DNA of 60,000 nt from Planktothrix paucivesiculata PCC 9631 (lineage in GTDB: Bacteria; Cyanobacteriota; Cyanobacteriia; Cyanobacteriales; Microcoleaceae): positions 1 to 60,000 of the forward strand of contig NZ_LR735008.1 of assembly GCF_900009265.2 (NCBI RefSeq). Direction: 5' to 3'. The position numbers were made by a program, and so were the translations under genes. The notes beneath the pieces are model-generated. The model was not told the origin of the DNA and made no database searches. It worked only from the letters and a program-made list of their open reading frames with translations. Below, in pieces: positions 14,122 to 22,453 of the stretch (its first letter is position 1; each line of letters starts with the position of its first letter).

Positions 14122-16473
14122 ATGACACCCTCACAATATTTTGATTATCAGAACATTCAACCTATTAGTCAACCCATCGAACCTAAGAAACAAGGTGCAA
14201 AACGTCATTGGGGTAGCCATCCCTATTTTACTCGACGTGCGTGGAATGTTGTTCAAGAATATATTCGCACTTTTAGCCAACCCGGAGATATTATTTTAGA
14301 CCCTTTTGGGGGGTCAGGAGTCACAGCCGTTGAATCTTTGGTCTTGCGTCGCCAAGCAATTCACTGTGATATTAACCCAATGGCTAATTTTATCTGTTCT
14401 CAAATTGCTGTTAGTCCAATTAATATCGAGAGTTTTAGAATTGCTTTCGATGAAATAGAAAAAAAATGCAAAGATGCCATTAATTTAGCTTATTCACTTT
14501 CTGACGAAGAAGCAGAAAATTTAGAAATAAAATATTGGTATCCTCAAAACGTGAAAATGCCTAAAAATGGCAAGCCAGATTATATTGAACAACTATTTAC
14601 TAAACGTCAATTTTTCTGTTTATCATTATTATTAAATGAAATTAATATAATTCAAGATTTAACCATTAAAAATTTGATGAAATTTGTTTTTTCCGCCAGT
14701 TTAAACAAAACTAACTTAACATTTAGTTCTACTCATGGCCGAAAAGCCAGCAGGGGAAATAGTGGAATTATGCACCGTTATAGTTATTGGATTCCGCCAC
14801 AAACCCTTGATCTAAATGTTTGGGAAGTTTTTGAACAAAAATTTAAGTATATTGTTCAGGCGAAACTAGAAACTAACTTATTAATTGGAAATTTTTATCA
14901 AGATAACTTCTCTATATTTAATGTTTCAGCTACAAATTTAACTGATAAAATTCAGCCAGAGTCTATTGATTATATTTATACTGATCCCCCTTATGGTAAA
15001 CATATCGCCTATCTGGATTTGTCTACAATGTGGAATGCTTGGCTAGGTTTTGAAGTCAGTGATGAAGCTAGACAATTAGAAGTTATTGAAGGCGGAGATT
15101 TAAACAAATCCAAACAAGATTATATTAATTTGCTCCATGCTTCTATTGCTGAAATGTTCAAAGTTCTTAAATTTGATCGGTGGATGAGTATTGTCTTTGC
15201 TCACAAAGATCCTGCTTTTTGGGATGCTATTGTTAAATCAGCACAAGATTCAGGATTTCAGTATGTTAATTGTGCGATTCAGACCTCAAGTACACCTTCT
15301 TTATACAAACGACAAAACCCCCTCAAAGTTTTATCGGGTGAGTTAGTATTAAATTTCATAAAAGTTAGAAATCCTAAAACAATCGCTATTACTAAAGTCG
15401 GTACTGATGTTGTACAATTAATTAAAGAAGTAGCTGAATTAATCATTGTCAAAAATTCCGGTGCTTCTACAGAAGATATTTATAATGCTTTAATTCCTAA
15501 ATTGTTAGAAAACGGCTTATTGAATCAGGTTAAAAAACAATTAGATGATATTACACCTATTCTCAATGAAGAATTTATATTTTCTGAATTGGATCATCTT
15601 TGGAAGATTAAACCCAATACAAAAATAGGCTGTTTTATTCCTCTGGAAGATCGGATTCGTTTTTATCTCATAGATTACTTACAATTCCTAGAAAGACAAG
15701 AAAAATCAGCCACCTTCGATCAAATTATATTGAATGTAATGCCAAATCTAATTAATGGCACAACCCCGGCCAATCAAACCATTTTAAATGTTTTAGAAAA
15801 AATTGCGTATTCCCCCGATGGTAAACACTGGCAATTTGGTAAATCTGATATCATTCAAATGGAATTAGATTTAGGAATTTCCTTTGAAAATCCTTTATTT
15901 CCAAGTCTCGATTTTCCTAAAGATCCTAATAAAATAGAACACGATTGTATAATTTATATTTTAGCTAAGATAGCTCTATCGGCAGGTTTAAAAGTTCATA
16001 TAGGCAAAAAAGAACAAGCTACAAGTCACTGGAATGGAGAATCTTTTAATCAGCTATCTTTGAATAAATTGCCGATTCAGAAACCTCTAACAGATTGGCA
16101 AAAAAATAAAATTCAGCAAATTGATTTAATTTGGTTTGACAATCAAGGTGATCCCGTTTTTGCTTTTGAAGTCGAAACAAGTACCCCAATTACAACCGGA
16201 ATTGAAAGGTTTATGGAATTATTAGAAATATTTCCAAATCTGGCTAAAAGTCTGGTTTTAATTATTCCTCCTAAACGATTAAGTAAAATGAATAAATTAT
16301 TGAAAGACTCTCACTATATTGGTCATCCTTTGTATATGGAGAATAAATTAGTCTACAGTTTTTCTCAAAAGATTGTAGAAGTTTACCAAAAAGTATCTGG
16401 TCTTAATCCAGTTAACTTAGAAACAGTTATTCGAGAAATTCAGTTAACTTTAATTGCGCCTAGTTTGAAATAG
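14122..16473 (+). CDS. DNA methyltransferase with a C-terminal nuclease-like domain
   Basis: A 783-residue protein. The N-terminal half is an amino-methyltransferase: the SAM-binding motif DPFGGSGVTAVE is near residues 57-68, and the catalytic motif TDPPYGKHIAYLDLSTMWNAWL is near residues 290-311. This motif order and the DPPY context resemble COG1743-like adenine-specific enzymes. The middle (about 430-590) looks like helical, winged-helix-type sequence. The C-terminal part has IDLIWFDNQGDPVFAFEVETSTPITTG (about residues 671-697), an Asp followed by an E-x-E strand as in PD-(D/E)XK-like restriction domains. It may be a single-chain restriction-modification enzyme. No separate restriction gene is adjacent. 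The nuclease assignment is an inference. Confidence 0.75.
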   Translation: MTPSQYFDYQNIQPISQPIEPKKQGAKRHWGSHPYFTRRAWNVVQEYIRTFSQPGDIILDPFGGSGVTAVESLVLRRQAIHCDINPMANFICSQIAVSPINIESFRIAFDEIEKKCKDAINLAYSLSDEEAENLEIKYWYPQNVKMPKNGKPDYIEQLFTKRQFFCLSLLLNEINIIQDLTIKNLMKFVFSASLNKTNLTFSSTHGRKASRGNSGIMHRYSYWIPPQTLDLNVWEVFEQKFKYIVQAKLETNLLIGNFYQDNFSIFNVSATNLTDKIQPESIDYIYTDPPYGKHIAYLDLSTMWNAWLGFEVSDEARQLEVIEGGDLNKSKQDYINLLHASIAEMFKVLKFDRWMSIVFAHKDPAFWDAIVKSAQDSGFQYVNCAIQTSSTPSLYKRQNPLKVLSGELVLNFIKVRNPKTIAITKVGTDVVQLIKEVAELIIVKNSGASTEDIYNALIPKLLENGLLNQVKKQLDDITPILNEEFIFSELDHLWKIKPNTKIGCFIPLEDRIRFYLIDYLQFLERQEKSATFDQIILNVMPNLINGTTPANQTILNVLEKIAYSPDGKHWQFGKSDIIQMELDLGISFENPLFPSLDFPKDPNKIEHDCIIYILAKIALSAGLKVHIGKKEQATSHWNGESFNQLSLNKLPIQKPLTDWQKNKIQQIDLIWFDNQGDPVFAFEVETSTPITTGIERFMELLEIFPNLAKSLVLIIPPKRLSKMNKLLKDSHYIGHPLYMENKLVYSFSQKIVEVYQKVSGLNPVNLETVIREIQLTLIAPSLK

Positions 16474-16625
16474 TCACCGACTGATTCAGAAACAAGGTTT
16501 TTTTGTCAACAACAGTTTTGGTGCGTGCGCGGGGATAGCCTCACCCTACGGATTTTAACCAAAGATTGAAATATATGGTATAATCCAAGATTCGTTGTGT
16601 AATTTTCATACAGAATTTTATTAGA

Positions 16626-17942
16626 ATGGCAACTCAGCCAACTATTGCAATCTCTCACCTCGGATGCGAAAAAAATCGCATTGATACCGAACACATCTTG
16701 GGTCTATTGGTGCAGGCCGGTTATCAGGTTGATTCTAACGAAGAATTAGCGGATTACGTTATTGTCAATACCTGTAGTTTTATTGAAGCCGCCCGGGAAG
16801 AATCGGTTCGCACCCTGGTAGAATTAGCCGACGCCAAGAAGAAAATTGTGATTACCGGGTGCATGGCGCAGCACTTCCAAGAACAACTATTAGATGAACT
16901 CCCCGAAGCCGTTGCGGTGGTTGGAACCGGAGACTATCATAAAATTGTCGATGTGATCAAACGGGTGGAACAGGGAGAACGAGTTAAAGAAGTTTCTGCC
17001 GAACCCACCTATATCGCCGATGAAACCGTCCCCCGTTATCGTACCACCAGTGAAGGCGTTGCCTATCTGCGGGTCGCAGAGGGTTGTGACTATCGTTGCG
17101 CTTTTTGTATCATTCCCCACTTGCGCGGAAACCAACGATCACGTACTATAGAATCAATTGTTACTGAAGCCCAGCAATTAGCCGAGCAAGGGGTTCAGGA
17201 AATAATTCTCATTTCTCAGATCACGACCAACTACGGACTGGATCTCTACGGTGAACCCAAACTGGCAGAATTATTAAGGGCATTAGGAAAAGTTGATATT
17301 CCCTGGATACGTATGCACTATGCCTATCCAACGGGGTTAACCCCAAAAGTAATTGCAGCAATGCAAGACACCCCCAACGTTTTACCCTATTTAGATTTAC
17401 CGCTGCAACATTCACACCCCGATGTGTTACGGGCGATGAACCGTCCTTGGCAAGGGCGAGTCAACGATCGAATTATCGAAACGCTGAAAACCGCTATCCC
17501 GGATGCGGTGCTTCGTACCACATTTATTGTTGGTTTCCCAGGAGAAACTGAGGAACATTTTGAACACCTGCGCGAATTTGTGCAACGCCATGAATTCGAT
17601 CACGTTGGCGTGTTTACCTTCTCTCCCGAAGAAGGAACCCCCGCTTATAAATTGCCGGATCAACTGCCACAGGGAGTTATGGATGCCCGTCGGGATGCCT
17701 TAATGGAGGTACAGCAACCGATCTCCCTCAAGCAAAATCAAAAATCGATCGCCAAGGTGGTAGACGTTCTCATTGAACAACAAAATCCGCAAACCGGAGA
17801 ACTGATCGGTCGTTCTTCCCGTTTCGCCCCCGAAGTAGATGGTTTAATCTATATTGAAGGCGATGCTCGTTTGGGTTCAATGGTGAAAGTCCAAATCACT
17901 GATGCCGATGTTTATGATCTCTATGGTTACGTCTTAGAATAA
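16626..17942 (+). CDS. rimO: Ribosomal protein S12 methylthiotransferase RimO
   Basis: A 438-residue radical-SAM enzyme that adds a methylthio group to the conserved Asp of ribosomal protein S12. The N-terminal UPF0004 domain supplies three cysteines for one cluster (C14, C50, C79). The radical-SAM motif is CDYRCAFC (C154, C158, C161). The C-terminal TRAM domain covers about residues 370-438. [16 protein letters not shown] at the start and [16 protein letters not shown] distinguish RimO from MiaB. A TATAAT lies at 16579-16584, 42 bp upstream of the ATG. The length matches the family norm. Confidence 0.95.
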   Translation: MATQPTIAISHLGCEKNRIDTEHILGLLVQAGYQVDSNEELADYVIVNTCSFIEAAREESVRTLVELADAKKKIVITGCMAQHFQEQLLDELPEAVAVVGTGDYHKIVDVIKRVEQGERVKEVSAEPTYIADETVPRYRTTSEGVAYLRVAEGCDYRCAFCIIPHLRGNQRSRTIESIVTEAQQLAEQGVQEIILISQITTNYGLDLYGEPKLAELLRALGKVDIPWIRMHYAYPTGLTPKVIAAMQDTPNVLPYLDLPLQHSHPDVLRAMNRPWQGRVNDRIIETLKTAIPDAVLRTTFIVGFPGETEEHFEHLREFVQRHEFDHVGVFTFSPEEGTPAYKLPDQLPQGVMDARRDALMEVQQPISLKQNQKSIAKVVDVLIEQQNPQTGELIGRSSRFAPEVDGLIYIEGDARLGSMVKVQITDADVYDLYGYVLE

Positions 17943-18300
17943 AACGTTAGCCCTTAAAAGCTGACAGTTAAGGCATTTCACCGAAATCGCCGCAAATTTT
18001 AAGAAATTTGTTGTTATATTTCTGAATGTTAAGCGTTATCCTAGAGAGAGATGGTCTATAAAGAGTCTGATTGACTAAACAACCTCACCGGTTGTGACGA
18101 AAAGTGAGTTCAGGAACTTTTGAAGACCTTGGAATGTAAATAGGTTCCAAGATGCCCGAGAGACAGCGTAACTCAACGTTTGTAGAGAGCTACGTCAAGC
18201 GTTATAGCAAAACTAATAAACCTCTGCATTGTAGTAAAAGTGTCTCAAATGAATAGGGCAAGGTCAGGAACCGGGCAAAAAAACATAGATAGGAGAATGA
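17943..18300 (+). other. Long leader of the crhR-like helicase gene (358 bp, no gene)
   Basis: No supportable reading frame is seen. The region has hairpins, including cttggaa/ttccaag at 18128-18151 and agttc/gaact at 18106-18117. It ends with a good ribosome binding site, aggaga at 18291-18296, just before the ATG. Cold-inducible cyanobacterial crhR genes are known to have long regulated 5' leaders, which fits this arrangement. The promoter position is not clear. Confidence 0.4.
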
Positions 18301-19707
18301 ATGAGTCCATCTTTTGCAAGCTTAGGAATTTCCGAAGAACGTGCTAGTTATCTGGAAACAATAGGCTTTAGCGAGCCAACCACCATTCAAGTCGAAGCAA
18401 TTCCCCATATTTTGTCTGGACGGGACGTGGTGGGACTGGCTCAAACCGGGACGGGCAAAACAGCCGCCTTTTCATTGCCCATTCTGGAGCAACTGGATAC
18501 AAGTGCAAAGGGCGTACAAGCGTTAATCCTGACCCCAACTCGGGAGTTAGCCATGCAGGTTAAAGAAGCGATTCGGAAAATGACCGATGATCGCAGTTTG
18601 TATGTGTTAACCGTTTATGGTGGTCAGTCCATTGACAGACAAATCCAACGGTTACAACAGGGCGTTCAGATTGTCGTTGGCACACCTGGACGGATTTTAG
18701 ATTTACTCAACCGAGGTAATCTGAAATTTGATCGGATTAAGTGGTTAGTGTTGGATGAAGCCGATGAAATGTTAAGCATGGGCTTTATTCAGGATGTAGA
18801 AAAAATTCTGGAATCCGTAGCTGAAGATCGGCAAACGGCGTTTTTCTCGGCTACCATGGAGCCTTCGATTTGGAAACTGGTGAAGAAATTCCTCAAAAAT
18901 CCAGTCACCATTAAAGCGGAAAACCCCAAAGCTACCCCCAAACGCATTGAACAGCGTGCTTATATGGCTCCCCGTGGGTGGTCAAAAGCCCGGGCGTTGC
19001 AACCGATTTTAGAATTAGAAGATCCAGAATCAGCAATTATTTTTGTCCGCACGAAACAAGCTGCTGCGGAGTTAACCACTTTCCTGCAAGCCGCAGGTCA
19101 CAGTGTTGACGAATATCATGGTAACTTGAACCAAACCCAACGGGAACGGCTTCTGCAACGATTCCGTCGCCGTCAGGTACGTTGGATCGTGGCCACGGAT
19201 ATCGCTGCCCGGGGCTTAGATGTAGATCATCTCAGCCACGTGATTAACTACGATTTACCGGATAACGCCGAGAGTTATGTTCACCGGATTGGTCGGACAG
19301 GTCGGGCGGGACGCGAAGGCATTGCCATTACCTTGATTCAACCGATTGATCGCCGGAAACTGCGGTTAATTGAGCGCCATTTGAATCATAACTTTACGGT
19401 GTTGTCGATTCCTAAGCGATCGCAAATTGAAGGCCGTTATATTGAACGGTTACAAGGACGAGTGCAAGAAGCCTTAACTGGTGAACGAGTTGCCTCTTTC
19501 CTTCCGATTGTGGCCCAATTGAGTGAGGAATACGATCCCCAAGCGATCGCGGCGGCGGCCTTACAACTGGCCTACGACCAAACTCGCCCCAGTTGGTTAG
19601 ATTCCGACTTCCCGGCCGAGGAGGAAGAAATGCCACTCCCGTCCTCTAAACCCAAATTAAATCGTCGGGTGGTTCCTCGCCCTTCGGTGTCCCAGGGCGT
19701 TGAATAG
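18301..19707 (+). CDS. crhR: DEAD-box RNA helicase, CrhR-like
   Basis: A 468-residue DEAD-box helicase. It has all core motifs: Q-motif FSEPTTIQ, Walker A AQTGTGKT, TPTRELA, DEAD, SAT, HGN, ARGLDV and HRIGRTGRAGR. After the two RecA-like domains (to about residue 370) there is a C-terminal extension of about 95 residues typical of the CsdA/DeaD-like cyanobacterial CrhR, which remodels RNA structure and is induced by cold and redox change. The gene is preceded by a long leader and an AGGAGA site, and is followed by an intrinsic terminator at 19747. The symbol is assigned by resemblance to CrhR; a paralogue is possible. Confidence 0.88.
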   Translation: MSPSFASLGISEERASYLETIGFSEPTTIQVEAIPHILSGRDVVGLAQTGTGKTAAFSLPILEQLDTSAKGVQALILTPTRELAMQVKEAIRKMTDDRSLYVLTVYGGQSIDRQIQRLQQGVQIVVGTPGRILDLLNRGNLKFDRIKWLVLDEADEMLSMGFIQDVEKILESVAEDRQTAFFSATMEPSIWKLVKKFLKNPVTIKAENPKATPKRIEQRAYMAPRGWSKARALQPILELEDPESAIIFVRTKQAAAELTTFLQAAGHSVDEYHGNLNQTQRERLLQRFRRRQVRWIVATDIAARGLDVDHLSHVINYDLPDNAESYVHRIGRTGRAGREGIAITLIQPIDRRKLRLIERHLNHNFTVLSIPKRSQIEGRYIERLQGRVQEALTGERVASFLPIVAQLSEEYDPQAIAAAALQLAYDQTRPSWLDSDFPAEEEEMPLPSSKPKLNRRVVPRPSVSQGVE

Positions 19708-19746
19708 GATTCAACGAATAACGGTTTCTACCGATTAAAATAGATA

Positions 19747-19783
19747 CACCAGATGCAATTGATCGTGTCTGGTGGATTTTTTT
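19747..19783 (+). terminator. Intrinsic terminator of the helicase gene
   Basis: The stem caccaga (19747-19753) / tctggtg (19768-19774) encloses a 14-nt loop and is followed by a T-rich run. It lies 40 bp after the helicase stop. Its position shows that the in-frame ATG at 19753 cannot be the start of the next gene. Confidence 0.8.
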
Positions 19784-19803
19784 GTTTTTATTTTCCAAGC
19801 GAA

Positions 19804-20586
19804 ATGCAGACTAATTCTTCTGACTCTGATCTTAGTTACCTCAGACAATGGGCAAATTTAATCGCCATAATCCTCGCATTTGCAGTTAATGTATTAGCTA
19901 ATTTAGCACCATTCAATGGCTTAACCATTGGAGAAATTTCTAATACAATTTTTAGAGAAGTTAAAATTATTCCGGCTAATTATGCTTTTGCGATCTGGGG
20001 CTTAATTTATCTAGGTTTATTCGCTTTTGCCCGATATCAATTTTTACCTCAAAACCAGGAAAATCCGCGATTAGAGAAGTTAGGTTTTGCCTTGGTTTTA
20101 GCCAGTATTGCCCAAATAATTTGGGTAGTTTTATTTCAATATCAGATGTTTTTTTTGTCCCTGGGGGCAATGATAGCCATTTTAAATTCCTTAATTGTGG
20201 CTTATTTACGATTAAATATTGGAAAAGTTAGAGTATCTAAACAAGAACGCTGGTATGTTGATCTTCCGATTAGTATTTATTTGGGTTGGATTAGTGTTGC
20301 AACCATTGTAAATGTAGCTTTAGTCTTGGAAAATTGGCAATGGCAAGGCGGGGGAATTTCACCGGAATTATGGACAGCTATTTTATTAGTAATTGCCGGA
20401 ACCTTAGCCGCTATTTTAATTATTGAACGGAATGAAATTGCCTATCCGTTTGTTATTATGTGGGCACTTTGTGCGATCGCAGTTCGTCAAGCTACCCAAC
20501 CTTTAATTTTAGTTACAGCGATCGCCGTATCTCTATCTTTGGGATTATTTGGATTAAGTTTAACTATTTTACGACGAAGGATTTAA
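19804..20586 (+). CDS. TspO/MBR-related tryptophan-rich membrane protein
   Basis: A 260-residue membrane protein when started at the ATG at 19804. A longer in-frame start at 19753 lies inside the helicase terminator and is rejected. It shows about seven hydrophobic segments and the TspO-like signature IPANYAFAIWGLIYLGLFAFARYQ (about residues 56-79), followed by tryptophan-rich helices (WYVDLPISIYLGWISVATI). TspO-like proteins bind porphyrins and other hydrophobic ligands. This longer form is often annotated as a tryptophan-rich sensory protein, and its role is not established. Confidence 0.75.
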   Translation: MQTNSSDSDLSYLRQWANLIAIILAFAVNVLANLAPFNGLTIGEISNTIFREVKIIPANYAFAIWGLIYLGLFAFARYQFLPQNQENPRLEKLGFALVLASIAQIIWVVLFQYQMFFLSLGAMIAILNSLIVAYLRLNIGKVRVSKQERWYVDLPISIYLGWISVATIVNVALVLENWQWQGGGISPELWTAILLVIAGTLAAILIIERNEIAYPFVIMWALCAIAVRQATQPLILVTAIAVSLSLGLFGLSLTILRRRI

Positions 20587-20645
20587 GCAGATTAACACAG
20601 ATTAAAATCCGTGAAATCCTCTTAAATCCGCGATCCCCATTACCC

Positions 20646-20676
20646 ATTCGTAATTCGTAATTCGTAATTCGTAATT
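20646..20676. repeat. Heptamer tandem repeat (attcgta, STRR)
   Basis: Four perfect copies of attcgta plus a partial one, between the 3' ends of the convergent TspO-like and cyclase genes. The same heptamer recurs near 27601, 39483 (reverse complement) and 44948. Confidence 0.9.
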
Positions 20677-20683
20677 ACCCAAT

Positions 20684-21787
20684 TTAATCTTTTCTGGCTG
20701 TGAGGAAATAGGTGAACATTTCGCCTTTGCCTTTAATTTCAATGATGCCGCGCTCCTCAAAAATATATTTATCTTTTAAACGTTGGTAGGTGGTTTCTGT
20801 GACTTGAATTTTGCCTGCGACTCCATGGGACTCCATGCGGTTAGCGGTGTTTACGGTATCTCCCCAGAGGTCATAGGTAAACTTCTTGGTACCAATGACT
20901 CCCGCTTCTACCGCACCGATATTAATTCCGGTTCGCATTTGTACAGGTTCATTGTCTTGGAGACGAAATTGACCGATAATGCTTTGCATATCTAAAGCCA
21001 TATTTGCGATCGCTTCTGCATGGTCAGAGCGAGGAGTGGGAAGTCCGCCAACCACCATATAAGCATCTCCGATAGTTTTAATTTTTTCTAAGCCATATTT
21101 TTCCGCTAATTCATCAAAAGCCGAAAAAATTTCGTTGAGAACTTCCACTAATTGAGCGGGGGATAAATTAGCGGATAACTTAGTAAAATTAACAATATCT
21201 GCAAATAAAACCGTCACATCGGCGAAACTATCGGCAATGGTGCTTTCTCCGCGTTTTAGACGTTGGGCGATCGCTTCGGGTAAAATATTTAATAATAATC
21301 TTTCGGATTTTTCCTGTTCTTCCGCTAACTTTTTTAAATAGGCTTGTTCTTGATCCCGTAAGCGTTTTTTTTCTAAACAGGCATTAATTCTAGCTTTTAA
21401 TAAAACCGGATTAAAAGGTTTGGATAAATAATCTTCAGCCCCTAATTCAATACAACGAACAATACTATCAATATCATTAACCGCCGAAATCATCACCACA
21501 GGAATATGACGCAGGGCGGGATCAGCTTTTAAAGTTTCCAAGACTTGATAGCCATTCATTTGAGGCATCATAATATCTAGTAACACCAAGTCTGGGGACA
21601 TCGATGCCATCATTTCCAGAGCTTCAAAGCCATTAGAAGCCACGATCACGCCATAACCTTGGCGCTGAAGTCGTTTAGCAAGTAGGTCACGGTTTACTTC
21701 ATTATCATCAACAATTAGCACGCGATCGGGTTGGGCGTCCATCTCTAATTCGTGGCTCCTACTATCGTCCTGGGATATTAACAACAA
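20684..21787 (-). CDS. Response regulator with class III adenylate cyclase output domain
   Basis: A 367-residue protein. Residues 22-138 are a receiver domain with phospho-acceptor D71 (LVLLDIMMP), acidic pair D27/D28 and K123. A coiled-coil linker (about 140-165) joins it to a class III nucleotide cyclase (about 185-350). Metal-binding D197 and D241, adenine-specifying K237 and D306 (YDLWG), and transition-state N313 and R317 are all present, which indicates ATP and cAMP rather than GTP. It is the most downstream of three minus-strand signalling genes, so the hybrid kinase at 22454 is a likely phosphodonor. Confidence 0.9.
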   Translation of the reverse strand: MLLISQDDSRSHELEMDAQPDRVLIVDDNEVNRDLLAKRLQRQGYGVIVASNGFEALEMMASMSPDLVLLDIMMPQMNGYQVLETLKADPALRHIPVVMISAVNDIDSIVRCIELGAEDYLSKPFNPVLLKARINACLEKKRLRDQEQAYLKKLAEEQEKSERLLLNILPEAIAQRLKRGESTIADSFADVTVLFADIVNFTKLSANLSPAQLVEVLNEIFSAFDELAEKYGLEKIKTIGDAYMVVGGLPTPRSDHAEAIANMALDMQSIIGQFRLQDNEPVQMRTGINIGAVEAGVIGTKKFTYDLWGDTVNTANRMESHGVAGKIQVTETTYQRLKDKYIFEERGIIEIKGKGEMFTYFLTARKD

Positions 21788-21893
21788 GTACCACGCCTCC
21801 AGTTAGGGTTCTTATCAAATCAGTGTAAGAGTTCAGATTAGAGATCGATATTTTCTCTTGACTGATAACTATTTACTGTTTACTGATAACTAT

Positions 21894-22271
21894 TTAGGGT
21901 GCGGTGGCTTTCTTTAAACAGACTTCTATTTTTTCCAAGAGACGGGGAAATTCTACGGGTTTGGTATCATAATCATTGCATCCGGCCGCTAAACATTTTT
22001 CCCGATCGCCTGCCATTGCATGGGCCGTTAATGCAATCACAGGAATAGCTTCAGTTTTAGCATCTGCCTTAATTTGTCGAGTAGCTTCCCATCCATCCAT
22101 CACGGGTAAACTCATATCCATCAGGATCAAATCGGGTACCAGAGAACGGGCCAGTTCCACCCCCTCAGCCCCATCTACGGCAATAAATACCTCATATCCC
22201 TTTCGGAATAGGCGTCGTTTGAGCATATCCCGATTCATTTCATTGTCTTCAACTAGCAAAATCTTTACCAT
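21894..22271 (-). CDS. Single-domain response regulator (CheY-like)
   Basis: A 125-residue receiver domain with no output domain. It has acidic residues E8/D9, phospho-acceptor D52 (LILMDMSLP), Thr in LTAHA and Lys K104 (DTKP). The AHAMAGDREKCLAAGCNDYDTKP stretch is typical of receivers from hybrid-kinase phosphorelays. It lies between the adenylate cyclase regulator (106 bp downstream) and the hybrid kinase (182 bp upstream), all on the minus strand. It probably shuttles phosphate for the neighbouring kinase, which is an inference from position. Confidence 0.92.
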   Translation of the reverse strand: MVKILLVEDNEMNRDMLKRRLFRKGYEVFIAVDGAEGVELARSLVPDLILMDMSLPVMDGWEATRQIKADAKTEAIPVIALTAHAMAGDREKCLAAGCNDYDTKPVEFPRLLEKIEVCLKKATAP

Positions 22272-22453
22272 GATCTGATCTCAATGTTGATGGTTTAGCC
22301 TTAGAATGTTGTGGACACTCTCAGATCTGTTGATAGTACCTGCCGTAAGGCTTAGACACGCTCGATTTTGCGGACAGAATTAATCTAACTTAATTGTGGC
22401 TACAATCGTGGCATATCGTCTAGTGAGTTGCTCAAGCGATATACCTAATCTGA

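Noticed and set aside
19753-19803. N-terminal extension of the TspO-like protein
   Set aside because: These codons overlap the intrinsic terminator of the helicase gene. The ATG at 19804 is the better start.
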